Part shown: in pieces, positions 36,162 through 44,202 of the stretch
Layout of the letters: each line of letters opens with the position of its first letter
Numbering within the stretch: position 1 is the first letter of the stretch
Source of the DNA: Thiobacillus denitrificans DSM 12475
GTDB taxonomy: Bacteria; Pseudomonadota; Gammaproteobacteria; Burkholderiales; Thiobacillaceae
DNA length: 64,000 nt
Direction: 5' to 3'
NCBI RefSeq assembly: GCF_000376425.1
Contig: NZ_AQWL01000004.1
Coordinates: forward strand, 78,223-142,222
Made by a program: the position numbers and the translations under genes
Notes under the pieces: generated by a model
Database searches by the model: none
Told to the model about the DNA's origin: nothing
What the model saw: only the letters and a program-made list of their open reading frames with translations

Positions 36162-38716
36162 ACTTCCTGCGGAAGGGTCGCTGCGCAGCAGCGGGGACCC
36201 CACCGGCATACCCTTTACGGGTGATTCGGCTCGGCCTGTGGCTGCTGCAGCGCGAACGCGCCAGCGGCGAATGGCACGTGCTGCTGCTGGCGCTGATCAT
36301 CGGCGTCGGCAGCGTTGCCACCACCGGCTTTCTCGGCGACCGTCTGAAGCGCACCATGAGCGAACAGGGCGCCAGCTTTCTCGGTGCCGACCTGCTGGTC
36401 ACCAGCCCGCGTCCGATCGAGGTCTGGCCCGCCCTTTCCATTGAAAACAGCGCACCCAAGGCCGGTTCGCTGGCAACCAGCCAGGCGCTCGAATTTTCCA
36501 GCATGGTCACCCGGAAGGACGTTTTCCAACTCGCCACCGTGCGCGCCGTCGACGCTGCCTATCCACTGCGTGGCACGGTGCGCATCGCCTCCCGCCCCTT
36601 CGCCGTCGGCACGCCGCGCCCGGCGCAGCCGCCGCCGGGCGCGATTTACGTCGAGCCTTCGCTGCTGTCGCTGCTGTCGGCCAGCGTGGGGGATGAAGTA
36701 CAGATCGGCGAAGCACGTTTCCGCATCGCCGGCGTGGTGGCCGAAGAACCGGGACAGCTCGGCGGCGTATTCGGGCTCGCCCCCCGCGTATTCATGCGGG
36801 CCGATGAAATCGAACGCACCGGGGTGCTGCAGCCTGGCAGCCGCGTCACCTACCTCTACCAGTTTGCGGGCGAGCCCGGGCAGCTCGCGGCTTTCGGTAC
36901 GGCGCTCAAGCCACGGCTCGACAGCACCCAGCGCCTCATCGGTTCGCGCGAAGGCGTCGAAACCCTGCGCGGCGCGTTCGCCAATGCAGACCGCTACATC
37001 CAGCTCACCGCGCTCATCAGCCTGCTGCTGTCGGTGGCCGCCATCGCCGTCGCCGCGCACCACCACGCGCTGCGCCACTACGACCAGGCAGCGCTGCTGC
37101 GCTGCCTCGGCGCCACCGCTGCGCAGCTGCGCAGCCTCTATGCCATCCAGTTGCTGGCGCTGGGTCTCCTGGGCAGCATGCTGGGCGTGGCGGTCGGCGC
37201 GCTGATGCAGCAGGCGCTGGCGCTGCTGATCCTGCCCGAGGCGGCTACCCGCCTGCCTGCACTCGGCCTGGCGCCGGTGGGCGCCGCCGTCGCCAGCGGC
37301 TTGCTGGCGCTGGCGGGTGCCAGCCTGCCGGCCCTGATGCGCCTGATCCGCGTGCCGCCGCTGCGGGTCTTGCGGCGCGAGCTGCCGCCGCTGCCGGTGG
37401 CCGCGTGGGCCAGCGCGGCCGTCAGCGGGTCCGCGCTGCTATTCCTGATTGCCTGGTATGCGGGCGACGCCCGGCTGGTCGGCGTCTTCGTCGGCGCGCT
37501 GGCCGCGCTGGCCGCGGTATTGATCCTGCTGGCCCGGCTGGCCCTGCTGGCCGGGGGCGGCGTCCAGCGCATGGCACACGGCCCGCTGCGCTTCGGCCTC
37601 GCGCAGCTGCTGCGCCACCGCTTCGACAGCACGCTGCAGCTCGGCGCCTTCACTCTGGCGCTGTTCCTGGTGGCCTTGCTGGCGCTGGTGCGCAGCGATC
37701 TCGTCGCTGGCTGGCGCCAGCAACTGCCGCCGCAAACACCCAATTATTTTCTGGTGAACATCGCACCGCAACAGCAGCAAGCAGTAGCCGCCTATCTGTC
37801 GCAGCACCGCCTCCAGGCCTCCGCGCTCTACCCTATGGTGCGCGGCCGCCTGGTCAGCAAGAACGGCGTGCCGATCGCCGACACGCTGCCCGAGGACGCG
37901 CGCAACAGCAATACCCTGCGGCGCGAGCTCAATCTCACCTGGACTGCCACCCTGCCGGCCAACAACGTCGTGCTGGGCGGACGCTGGCACGGCGAACGCC
38001 ACGCCGCCGAAATCTCGGTCGAATCCGGCATGGCCGAACGGCTGCATCTTGCGGTCGGCGACCAGCTCGGCTTCCAGGTCGGCGACCAGACGCTCACCGC
38101 GCGCATCACCAGCCTTCGCAGCGTGAAGTGGGACTCGATGCAGCCCAACTTCTTCGTCATCTTCGCACCCGGCCAGCTCGACGCCCTGCCCGCCAGCGCC
38201 ATCGCCAGCGTCTACGTGCCGCCGGACGCGGCCCGCGCGCTGCCCGGCTTCGTCAAGGCCTTTCCCGGCATCACCGTGCTCGCGCTCGACAAGCTCATCG
38301 CCAACATCGAGGCAGTGTTCGCGCAGATCATCGGTGCCATTCAGTTACTGCTGGGATTCCTGCTCGCCGCCGGCATGGCGGTGGTCGTCGCCACGCTCCT
38401 GGCCAGTCTCGACGCACGCCGGCAGGAAGCCGTGTTGCTGCGCACGCTGGGCGCCCAGCGCGCCTACCTGGCGAAGGGGCTGTGGAGCGAGTTCATCGCG
38501 CTCGGCGTGTTGGCCGGCCTGCTCGCCAGCGTCTGCGCCGAAATCGCCATGGCGCTGATCGCCGAGCGCCTGTTCGACCTGCCGCTGCGTCTGCATCCAT
38601 GGTTGTGGCTGACGTTGCCAACGGCCGGCGCGCTGCTGGTGGGGATGAGTGGCTGGCTCACCACGCGCCACATCACGCGCGTGCCGCCGATGCAGTCGAT
38701 CCGGGCGTTGAACTGA
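36158..38716 (+). CDS. ybbP: ABC transporter permease, YbbP family (FtsX-like)
   Basis: This 852-aa permease has two FtsX domains with about ten membrane segments in total. One segment lies near residues 40-60, a block near 280-460, one near 500-520 and the last block near 725-840. Large periplasmic regions lie between them. The length and fusion of two FtsX units match YbbP. The first 20 residues (MNFLRKGRCAAAGTPP) look unusual, so the true start may be downstream at VIRLGLWLLQRERASGE. Confidence 0.9.
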   Translation: MNFLRKGRCAAAGTPPAYPLRVIRLGLWLLQRERASGEWHVLLLALIIGVGSVATTGFLGDRLKRTMSEQGASFLGADLLVTSPRPIEVWPALSIENSAPKAGSLATSQALEFSSMVTRKDVFQLATVRAVDAAYPLRGTVRIASRPFAVGTPRPAQPPPGAIYVEPSLLSLLSASVGDEVQIGEARFRIAGVVAEEPGQLGGVFGLAPRVFMRADEIERTGVLQPGSRVTYLYQFAGEPGQLAAFGTALKPRLDSTQRLIGSREGVETLRGAFANADRYIQLTALISLLLSVAAIAVAAHHHALRHYDQAALLRCLGATAAQLRSLYAIQLLALGLLGSMLGVAVGALMQQALALLILPEAATRLPALGLAPVGAAVASGLLALAGASLPALMRLIRVPPLRVLRRELPPLPVAAWASAAVSGSALLFLIAWYAGDARLVGVFVGALAALAAVLILLARLALLAGGGVQRMAHGPLRFGLAQLLRHRFDSTLQLGAFTLALFLVALLALVRSDLVAGWRQQLPPQTPNYFLVNIAPQQQQAVAAYLSQHRLQASALYPMVRGRLVSKNGVPIADTLPEDARNSNTLRRELNLTWTATLPANNVVLGGRWHGERHAAEISVESGMAERLHLAVGDQLGFQVGDQTLTARITSLRSVKWDSMQPNFFVIFAPGQLDALPASAIASVYVPPDAARALPGFVKAFPGITVLALDKLIANIEAVFAQIIGAIQLLLGFLLAAGMAVVVATLLASLDARRQEAVLLRTLGAQRAYLAKGLWSEFIALGVLAGLLASVCAEIAMALIAERLFDLPLRLHPWLWLTLPTAGALLVGMSGWLTTRHITRVPPMQSIRALN

Positions 38717-38726
38717 GCCCTTGAGG

Positions 38727-39473
38727 TCAGCGATGCTGGCGTCCGGATGCCGGCTGCAAATCCGCGCTCACCCCCTCGCGCTCGTCGAACACGAAGCAGT
38801 CGCCGCGGTAATGCGCGCCGCCGACCTCCTCGAAATATTTGAGGATGCCGCCTTCGAGCTGGTACACGTGCTCGATGCCGATGGCCTTCATATGGATGGC
38901 GGCCTTTTCGCAGCGGATGCCGCCGGTGCAGAACGACACCACGGTCTTGCCGGCATAGTCGGCACAATGCGCGGCCAGGCGCGGCGGAAACTCGCTGAAG
39001 ACGCCAATTCCATAATCGACCGCCCGGTCGAAAGTGCCCGCCGCCACTTCGTAGTCGTTGCGGGTATCCAGCATCACTACCGGGCGGCCTGCGTCGTCCA
39101 TGCCGCGGTCCAGCCACTGCTTCAGCGTGGCGGCGGCCACCGACGGCGCGCGCCCTGCTTCGGGACGGATCAGCGGATGCTTCATGGTGATGATTTCCTT
39201 CTTCAGCCGCACCCGCATCCGCCTGAACGGCGGCTCGGCCGACAGGCTTTCCTTGGGCGCGAGGTCGGCAAAACGCGGATCGGAGCGCAGATGGGCGACG
39301 ATGGCGTCGATCGCTGTGCGTGGACCGGCCAGGAATACGTTGATACCCTCCGGCGCGAGCAGGATCGTGCCCTTGAGGCCAAGTTCGAGACAACGCGAAG
39401 TGAGATCGGTCTTGAGCGCCTCGCGATCGGCGAGGGTGACGAACTTGTAGCAGGAAATATTGACGACGGACAC
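38727..39473 (-). CDS. trhO: tRNA uridine(34) hydroxylase TrhO (YceA rhodanese)
   Basis: This 248-aa protein has an N-terminal acylphosphatase-like domain ([19 protein letters not shown]) and a C-terminal rhodanese domain with the active-site loop [11 protein letters not shown]. TrhO hydroxylates uridine 34 of certain tRNAs using oxygen, giving ho5U. GTG at 39473 is chosen because conserved sequence starts at [10 protein letters not shown]. The 5' reading beyond is unconserved. Confidence 0.9.
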   Translation of the reverse strand: MSVVNISCYKFVTLADREALKTDLTSRCLELGLKGTILLAPEGINVFLAGPRTAIDAIVAHLRSDPRFADLAPKESLSAEPPFRRMRVRLKKEIITMKHPLIRPEAGRAPSVAAATLKQWLDRGMDDAGRPVVMLDTRNDYEVAAGTFDRAVDYGIGVFSEFPPRLAAHCADYAGKTVVSFCTGGIRCEKAAIHMKAIGIEHVYQLEGGILKYFEEVGGAHYRGDCFVFDEREGVSADLQPASGRQHR

Positions 39474-39597
39474 GGTAAAAAAACCTTTCAGCAAGCCGGC
39501 ATTATCCTGGAAACCTGGCTTCCAGGATAAATACGGGACGGTTCTGCCGGGCTGGCGGTTTTGATACCCTGCGGGATTCCCTTCCCTTTTGCCGATC

Positions 39598-40422
39598 ATG
39601 AATGAACAACTGCAAACGCTGGAACATGCCCAGCAAACCGCGATCGACCTCGCCATCCAGTTCGGTCCCAGGCTGCTGGCGGCGCTGCTGATTCTGGCGG
39701 CGGGCTATTACGTCGGGCGCTGGGTGGGCAGGGCGGCCGATTCGATGCTGGTGAAACTCGGGCTCGACGCCACCCTGCGCCTGCTGCTGGTACGCATGCT
39801 ACGCATCCTGGTGCTGGGCCTGTTTCTCATCATGGCGCTGCAGAATCTGGGGGTGCAGCTGCTGCCGCTGATCGCCGGGCTGGGCGTCGCAGGCGCCGGC
39901 ATCGCGCTGGCGATGCAGGGGGTGCTGGGCAATCTGGCAGCAGGTCTGACCATCATCTTCACCCGGCCATTCAAGGTGGGCGAATACATTTCCATCGTCG
40001 ACGAGGAAGGCATGGTCGAGGAAATCAAGCTGTTCAACACGGTGCTGAGCCATCCCGACCGCTCGCGCGTGGTCATCCCCAACCGCAAGATCGCCGGCGA
40101 GATCCTGCACAACTTCGGCACCCTGCGCCAGCTCGACGTGGTGGTCGGCGTGGCCTACGATGCCGACATCAAGCGGGCGCTGGCGGCAATCCGCGACCTG
40201 CTGATAGCGCACCCCAAAATCCTGCGGGAACCTGAGCCGATGATCCATGTGCTGGCACTGGCGGACTTTAAGGTGCAGATCGCGATCCGCCCGTGGACCT
40301 CGGTGGCCGATTTCCACACCACATCGGGCGAGATCACCCAGGCGGTGCTGGAAACCTTCCACGAATGCGGCATCCCCATCCCCTTGCCGCAACGCGAAGT
40401 GCGCCTGCTGGGGGCGGCATGA
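39598..40422 (+). CDS. mscS: Small-conductance mechanosensitive channel MscS
   Basis: The 274-aa protein matches E. coli-type MscS in length. It has three membrane helices (about residues 22-42, 62-84 and 90-112). TM3 carries the pore glycine/alanine pattern [21 protein letters not shown]. The beta domain has [19 protein letters not shown] and VVIPNRKI. It opens under hypo-osmotic shock. The stop overlaps the methyltransferase start by ATGA. Confidence 0.94.
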   Translation: MNEQLQTLEHAQQTAIDLAIQFGPRLLAALLILAAGYYVGRWVGRAADSMLVKLGLDATLRLLLVRMLRILVLGLFLIMALQNLGVQLLPLIAGLGVAGAGIALAMQGVLGNLAAGLTIIFTRPFKVGEYISIVDEEGMVEEIKLFNTVLSHPDRSRVVIPNRKIAGEILHNFGTLRQLDVVVGVAYDADIKRALAAIRDLLIAHPKILREPEPMIHVLALADFKVQIAIRPWTSVADFHTTSGEITQAVLETFHECGIPIPLPQREVRLLGAA

Positions 40423-41303
40423 AGCGCGCCGCACCCTCCGCCGCCGGCACGCCGAAAGCCGCTTATGTCGACCCGCTGACGGAGGTACTGCGCCCCGGCC
40501 AGTCGATCGAGCTGCTGAAGGAATTGCACATCCTGACGCGCGACGGCAAGCTCAATCAGGACAGCCGCCGCAAGCTGAAGCAGGTCTACCACCTGTGCCA
40601 TTTCATAGAGCCGCTGCTCGACGAGGTGTTGGGCCGGCAGGACACGCTGACGCTGGCCGATCACGGCGCGGGCAAGTCTTACCTCGGCTTCATCCTCTAT
40701 GACCTGTTCCTGAAAGATCGCGCCGGCGCCCATATCTATGGCATCGAGACCCGCGACGAACTGGTGGAGAAATCGCGCGAACTGGCAGCGCGGCTGGGTT
40801 TCGAGCGCATGAGCTTTCTCAGCACGACAGTGACGGAATCGATCACCTCCGACGCCCTGCCGCCGCGCATCGACATCGTCACTGCGCTACACGCCTGCAA
40901 CACCGCGACTGACGACGCCATCCGCTTCGCGCTCGCCAGGCAGGCGCACCACATCGTGCTGGTGCCGTGCTGCCAGGCCGAAGTCGCCGCGGTGCTCAGA
41001 AAGCACAAGAATGCGTCGTTTGGCAAGACGCCGCTGTCCGAGATCTGGCGCCACCCCATCCACACGCGCGAATTCGGCAGCCAGCTCACCAACGTGCTGC
41101 GCTGCCTGCAGCTGGAATCGCACGGCTACCAGGTCACCGTCACCGAACTGGTCGGCTGGGAGCATTCGCTGAAAAACGAGTTGATCGTCGCCACCCGCAC
41201 CGGCGCGCCGCGCCGCAACGCGCGCGAACGCTTGCAGCAGATTCTGCAGGAGCTCAATCTGCAGGAACTCGAAACACGCTTTCTCGACCCGCAGCCATCC
41301 TGA
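40419..41303 (+). CDS. SAM-dependent methyltransferase (Methyltransf_32 type)
   Basis: This 294-aa protein has a SAM-binding segment (TLTLADHGAGKSYLGFILYD), then HIYGIETRDELVEKSRELA. A further VTALHACNTATDDAIRFAL and LVPCCQAEV block fits the Methyltransf_32 family. The target is unknown. It is coupled to mscS by an overlapping stop and start. It ends with a Gln/Leu-rich helix. Confidence 0.82.
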   Translation: MKRAAPSAAGTPKAAYVDPLTEVLRPGQSIELLKELHILTRDGKLNQDSRRKLKQVYHLCHFIEPLLDEVLGRQDTLTLADHGAGKSYLGFILYDLFLKDRAGAHIYGIETRDELVEKSRELAARLGFERMSFLSTTVTESITSDALPPRIDIVTALHACNTATDDAIRFALARQAHHIVLVPCCQAEVAAVLRKHKNASFGKTPLSEIWRHPIHTREFGSQLTNVLRCLQLESHGYQVTVTELVGWEHSLKNELIVATRTGAPRRNARERLQQILQELNLQELETRFLDPQPS

Positions 41304-41350
41304 AAACGGCCTATGCTGGAAAAAGGCAGGGTTTGAATGAGAATGGCCGA

Positions 41351-41914
41351 ATGCGCGTTTCAGTCCTGAGTGCTCCCTTCATTGCGCTGGTTTTGCTCGG
41401 CACTCTGGCAGCTTGCGCCACGCCGCAATACCAGACGACGGTACGTCTGGTCCCGCCGGACGATGCGCAGGGTCAGGCTTGCGTAAAAGGCTGTGAAGCC
41501 AGGAAAGCAGCCTGCCAGGCCGATTGCCAGACCCGTTACCAGGCTTGCGTGAAAACCCTCGAACCGCAGGTGGAAGCACGCTATACCGAAGCGCTGAAGG
41601 AGTACGAACTCGAGCTGAAGCGCTACGCTGCGGCCTTGCGCCACTACGAGATGCAGCTGCAGTTCAGTTGGATGCACAGCTACCCCTACCGCTATCCCTA
41701 CTACTGGTGGGATCCGTGGCCAAGGCCCTATTTTCCGCCGCCCTATTTCGAGCCGCAGATGCCGACCCGCACCGAGGTACTGGCGCAACTGGAAAAATCG
41801 AATTGCCAAGCCGACTGCGGCTGCCTGCCCGTATACGACGCCTGTTTCGTCGGCTGCGGCGGGCAGCGACTGACGGAAACCGTCTGCATCAAAAACTGCC
41901 CGCCCGAAAAATGA
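41351..41914 (+). CDS. Cys-rich outer-membrane lipoprotein with repeated CX3C motifs
   Basis: The 187-aa protein has a signal peptide with lipobox LAAC (Cys22). After it, Cys residues are spaced C-x3-C-x6-C-x3-C-x6-C in a helical stretch. A Glu/Lys helix, a Tyr/Pro/Trp-rich segment (YPYRYPYYWWDPWPRPYF) and a second Cys cluster (CQADCGCLPVYDACFVGC) follow. No family is recognised. The paired CX3C pattern suggests disulfide-tied helical hairpins in the periplasm. Confidence 0.75.
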   Translation: MRVSVLSAPFIALVLLGTLAACATPQYQTTVRLVPPDDAQGQACVKGCEARKAACQADCQTRYQACVKTLEPQVEARYTEALKEYELELKRYAAALRHYEMQLQFSWMHSYPYRYPYYWWDPWPRPYFPPPYFEPQMPTRTEVLAQLEKSNCQADCGCLPVYDACFVGCGGQRLTETVCIKNCPPEK

Positions 41915-41969
41915 AACGCCCCGGCAAAGGGGCGCCGTTGCATGGCCGGCCAGCCGGCAACAAGCGTGC

Positions 41970-42512
41970 TCAGGCAGGCAATTGCAGCGGGGTCAGTTTT
42001 AGCGGCACATTCTGCGTATCGGTATTGATCCAGATTTCGCCGTCCTGCACCATGCATTGCAGGCGCATGCTGCGCTCCGCCAGGGTGGCCAGCGCCTGGC
42101 TGGTTGCGGCGGGCAGCTGCAGCACGGTCAAATTGGAAAACCGCGTCAGCTTGCTGGCGATCTGCTTCCACCACACCTCGCAGCCGCTGCTGTAGCACAA
42201 CACAATGACCTGTTCGGCGCGGTTGCATGCGCGACGGATACGCGCTTCGTCGGGCTGACCGAGGTCGATCCACAGGGTAATCTCGTCGGTCAGGCTCTTG
42301 ACCCACACTTCCGGCTCGTCGACATCGAACAGCCCCTTGGTGAAGGCAATGCCGTCCTGTGCGTAAAGGGCATAGGCCAGCACCCGCACCATCATGCGCT
42401 CGTCGGTTTCGGAGGGATGGCGCGCGATGGTCAGCGCGTGGTCGGCGTAGACATGCCGATCCATATCGGCAATCTGCAGGTCGGCTTTGTGGATGGTGGC
42501 TTTGAGTGCCAT
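41970..42512 (-). CDS. yaeQ: YaeQ family protein
   Basis: This 180-aa protein matches the YaeQ family, a PD-(D/E)XK nuclease-like fold. It shows MALKATIHKADLQIADMDRH at its start and later IARHPSETDERMMVRVLAYA and ITLWIDLGQPDEARIRRAC. It has been linked to RfaH-dependent transcription in E. coli, but the role is not firmly established. The ATG at 42512 starts the conserved sequence. Confidence 0.9.
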   Translation of the reverse strand: MALKATIHKADLQIADMDRHVYADHALTIARHPSETDERMMVRVLAYALYAQDGIAFTKGLFDVDEPEVWVKSLTDEITLWIDLGQPDEARIRRACNRAEQVIVLCYSSGCEVWWKQIASKLTRFSNLTVLQLPAATSQALATLAERSMRLQCMVQDGEIWINTDTQNVPLKLTPLQLPA

Positions 42513-42557
42513 GAGGTCATCACTCGAAAAAGGCGATGGATTGTAGCGCGCACCCAT

Positions 42558-42586
42558 AAAAAAACCCCGGCGAACCGGGGTTTTTT
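42558..42586. terminator. Bidirectional terminator between csp and yaeQ
   Basis: ACCCCGG (42564-42570) pairs with CCGGGGT (42575-42581), flanked by A-rich bases on one side and six T on the other. It can end transcription of the csp gene on the minus strand. Confidence 0.85.
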
Positions 42587-42604
42587 CACATCAGGTCGCG
42601 AGGA

Positions 42605-42811
42605 TTACGACACGACCTGGATGTTGGAGGCTTGCTTGCCCTTGGGGCCAGTGGTCACTTCGAAGCTGACCTTCTGGTTTTCCTGCAGGGACTTGAAGCC
42701 GCTGGAGTTGATTGCGGAAAAGTGTGCAAACAGGTCTTCGCCGCCGTTATCCGGGGTAATAAAACCAAAACCTTTTGCATCATTGAACCACTTGACAGTA
42801 CCCGTTTCCAT
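42605..42811 (-). CDS. Cold shock protein, CspA family
   Basis: The 68-aa protein is a single cold-shock domain with both RNA-binding motifs, KGFGFIT and DLFAHFS. It acts as an RNA chaperone. A 150-base AT-richer leader precedes it (42812-42960), as is typical for cold-shock mRNAs with structured 5' ends. Confidence 0.96.
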   Translation of the reverse strand: METGTVKWFNDAKGFGFITPDNGGEDLFAHFSAINSSGFKSLQENQKVSFEVTTGPKGKQASNIQVVS

Positions 42812-42961
42812 CTTGTTTCCTATCTATCTAAAAAAATTGAGCGACATGCTCTATCGATCGAATTTCAAGGAAAACGCTTACCAGAGGTACCGCAATTTAA
42901 AGCTTGAATCCAACAGATGGTGCATTAATAGCACAGATAAAAGCGATGTCCAAGAAAAATC

Positions 42962-43522
42962 TCATTTTTCGTCGAGTGGACGCAGCATCAGGGTATCGCC
43001 GCGCTGAGTGAATTCCAGATGCTTCAGCACGCTCATCCCCAGCAATATCTGATCGCCTGCCATCCCGGGGTTAAGGCTGGCGGCGATGCCGTGCAGCGCG
43101 AACGGGCCGAACGCCAGCGCGCCCACCCGGGTGGCATGGGTGGTCACCGTGCCATTGGCGGTGATCGACCGCTGCGGCACGCCGGCCTCCAGGCCCAGCT
43201 CGCCCGCCAGATGCGCCGGGATCGACACCAGAGTGGCGCCGGTGTCTAGCAGGAAGGTGACCGGCCGGCCGTTGATCGTGCCGGGGAAAATATAGTGTCC
43301 GTTGCCGCTGCGCTTCAGCACCAGTTCGGTTCCGGGCGCGACCTGCAGTTGGCGATTGGGATTGCTGCGCGCCTGCAGGCTGTTTTCGAAGTAAAAATAA
43401 AACAGCCCCAGCACCAGCAGGCTGGCGACCAGTGCCATGCCGCGTCCGAGCGGACGATGCGGGTTACGGGAAGGATCGGATGCTTTCGGATTCACGACGT
43501 GGTGACAGTCTGGCTCATTCAT
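42962..43522 (-). CDS. Membrane-anchored retropepsin-like aspartic protease
   Basis: The 186-aa protein has one N-terminal membrane span (about residues 29-45) and a periplasmic retropepsin domain. The catalytic Asp is D93 in LLDTGATLVSIP, and a later GDQILLGMSVLKHLEF is the family's second signature (TIGR02281 clan AA type). It would act as a homodimer. Substrate unknown. A start four codons upstream is possible. Confidence 0.88.
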   Translation of the reverse strand: MNEPDCHHVVNPKASDPSRNPHRPLGRGMALVASLLVLGLFYFYFENSLQARSNPNRQLQVAPGTELVLKRSGNGHYIFPGTINGRPVTFLLDTGATLVSIPAHLAGELGLEAGVPQRSITANGTVTTHATRVGALAFGPFALHGIAASLNPGMAGDQILLGMSVLKHLEFTQRGDTLMLRPLDEK

Positions 43523-43635
43523 CGTTCCCCGCACGCAACGCGCGGGTAATCAAGCCGTATACATATCACACACGCAAGACAACGCCTCACGCCGCCTGCG
43601 CGGGCGGCACCGCCGGAATCCGGCGCAGATGAGGC

Positions 43636-44121
43636 TCAGGTGACGTGCTGCATGCGCGGCTGGCTGAAGTGGCAGTGCGGCGCATCGCCAAAAATGTCGC
43701 GCAGATAACGGGTTTCGATGTGCAACAGGCGCTTGTGGTCGCCGCCTTCCAGATAGACGTCCGGTTGCGCCATCAAATCGTCGTCCCAAACCATTTCCAC
43801 CCCCCAGGCATTTGGCAGGCCCGGCACCACGCCGGGTTCGCACTCGCTGAATAGCCTGCTCACACTGGCCTCATCGGCCAGGCTGAACTCCATGCCATGA
43901 TCCAGCCCCAGTTTTCCCAGGTGAATTTCCTGATCGGCGGGGATCATCGCCACCATCTGGCAACCCTGACCGTCGAGTAGCACGCCCTTAGCCAGCCGAT
44001 TGGAAGGCACTCCCGCCGCACGCGCCGTTTCGGCGCTGGTCTGGGTGTGCGGATGCGCCACGATGTCGAACGGAATCATATGCTGGTCGAGAAAACGTTC
44101 CATACGATGCAGTGCGTTCAT
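43636..44121 (-). CDS. YbaK/ProX-type aminoacyl-tRNA deacylase
   Basis: This 161-aa protein belongs to the YbaK/prolyl-tRNA deacylase-associated family, which hydrolyses mischarged aminoacyl-tRNAs. HPHTQTSAETARAAGVP, then AKGVLLDGQGC with the conserved Lys, are visible. The C-terminal YLEGGDHKRLLHIET is typical. The exact tRNA target is unknown. Confidence 0.85.
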   Translation of the reverse strand: MNALHRMERFLDQHMIPFDIVAHPHTQTSAETARAAGVPSNRLAKGVLLDGQGCQMVAMIPADQEIHLGKLGLDHGMEFSLADEASVSRLFSECEPGVVPGLPNAWGVEMVWDDDLMAQPDVYLEGGDHKRLLHIETRYLRDIFGDAPHCHFSQPRMQHVT

Positions 44122-44202
44122 GATCGACTCCTTGCAAAAGCGATTGGATGATTTTCACTATAGTCCACCCCTTCCCGCCTGCAGGCGCCGGAAAACGGAT
44201 CG

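Noticed and set aside
40967-41350. Upstream extension of the Cys-rich lipoprotein frame
   Set aside because: It overlaps the methyltransferase gene, and the lipoprotein signal peptide begins cleanly at ATG 41351.
43523-43635. Possible small gene between the retropepsin and deacylase genes
   Set aside because: The 113-base gap has only short Ala/Arg-rich frames without a ribosome site.
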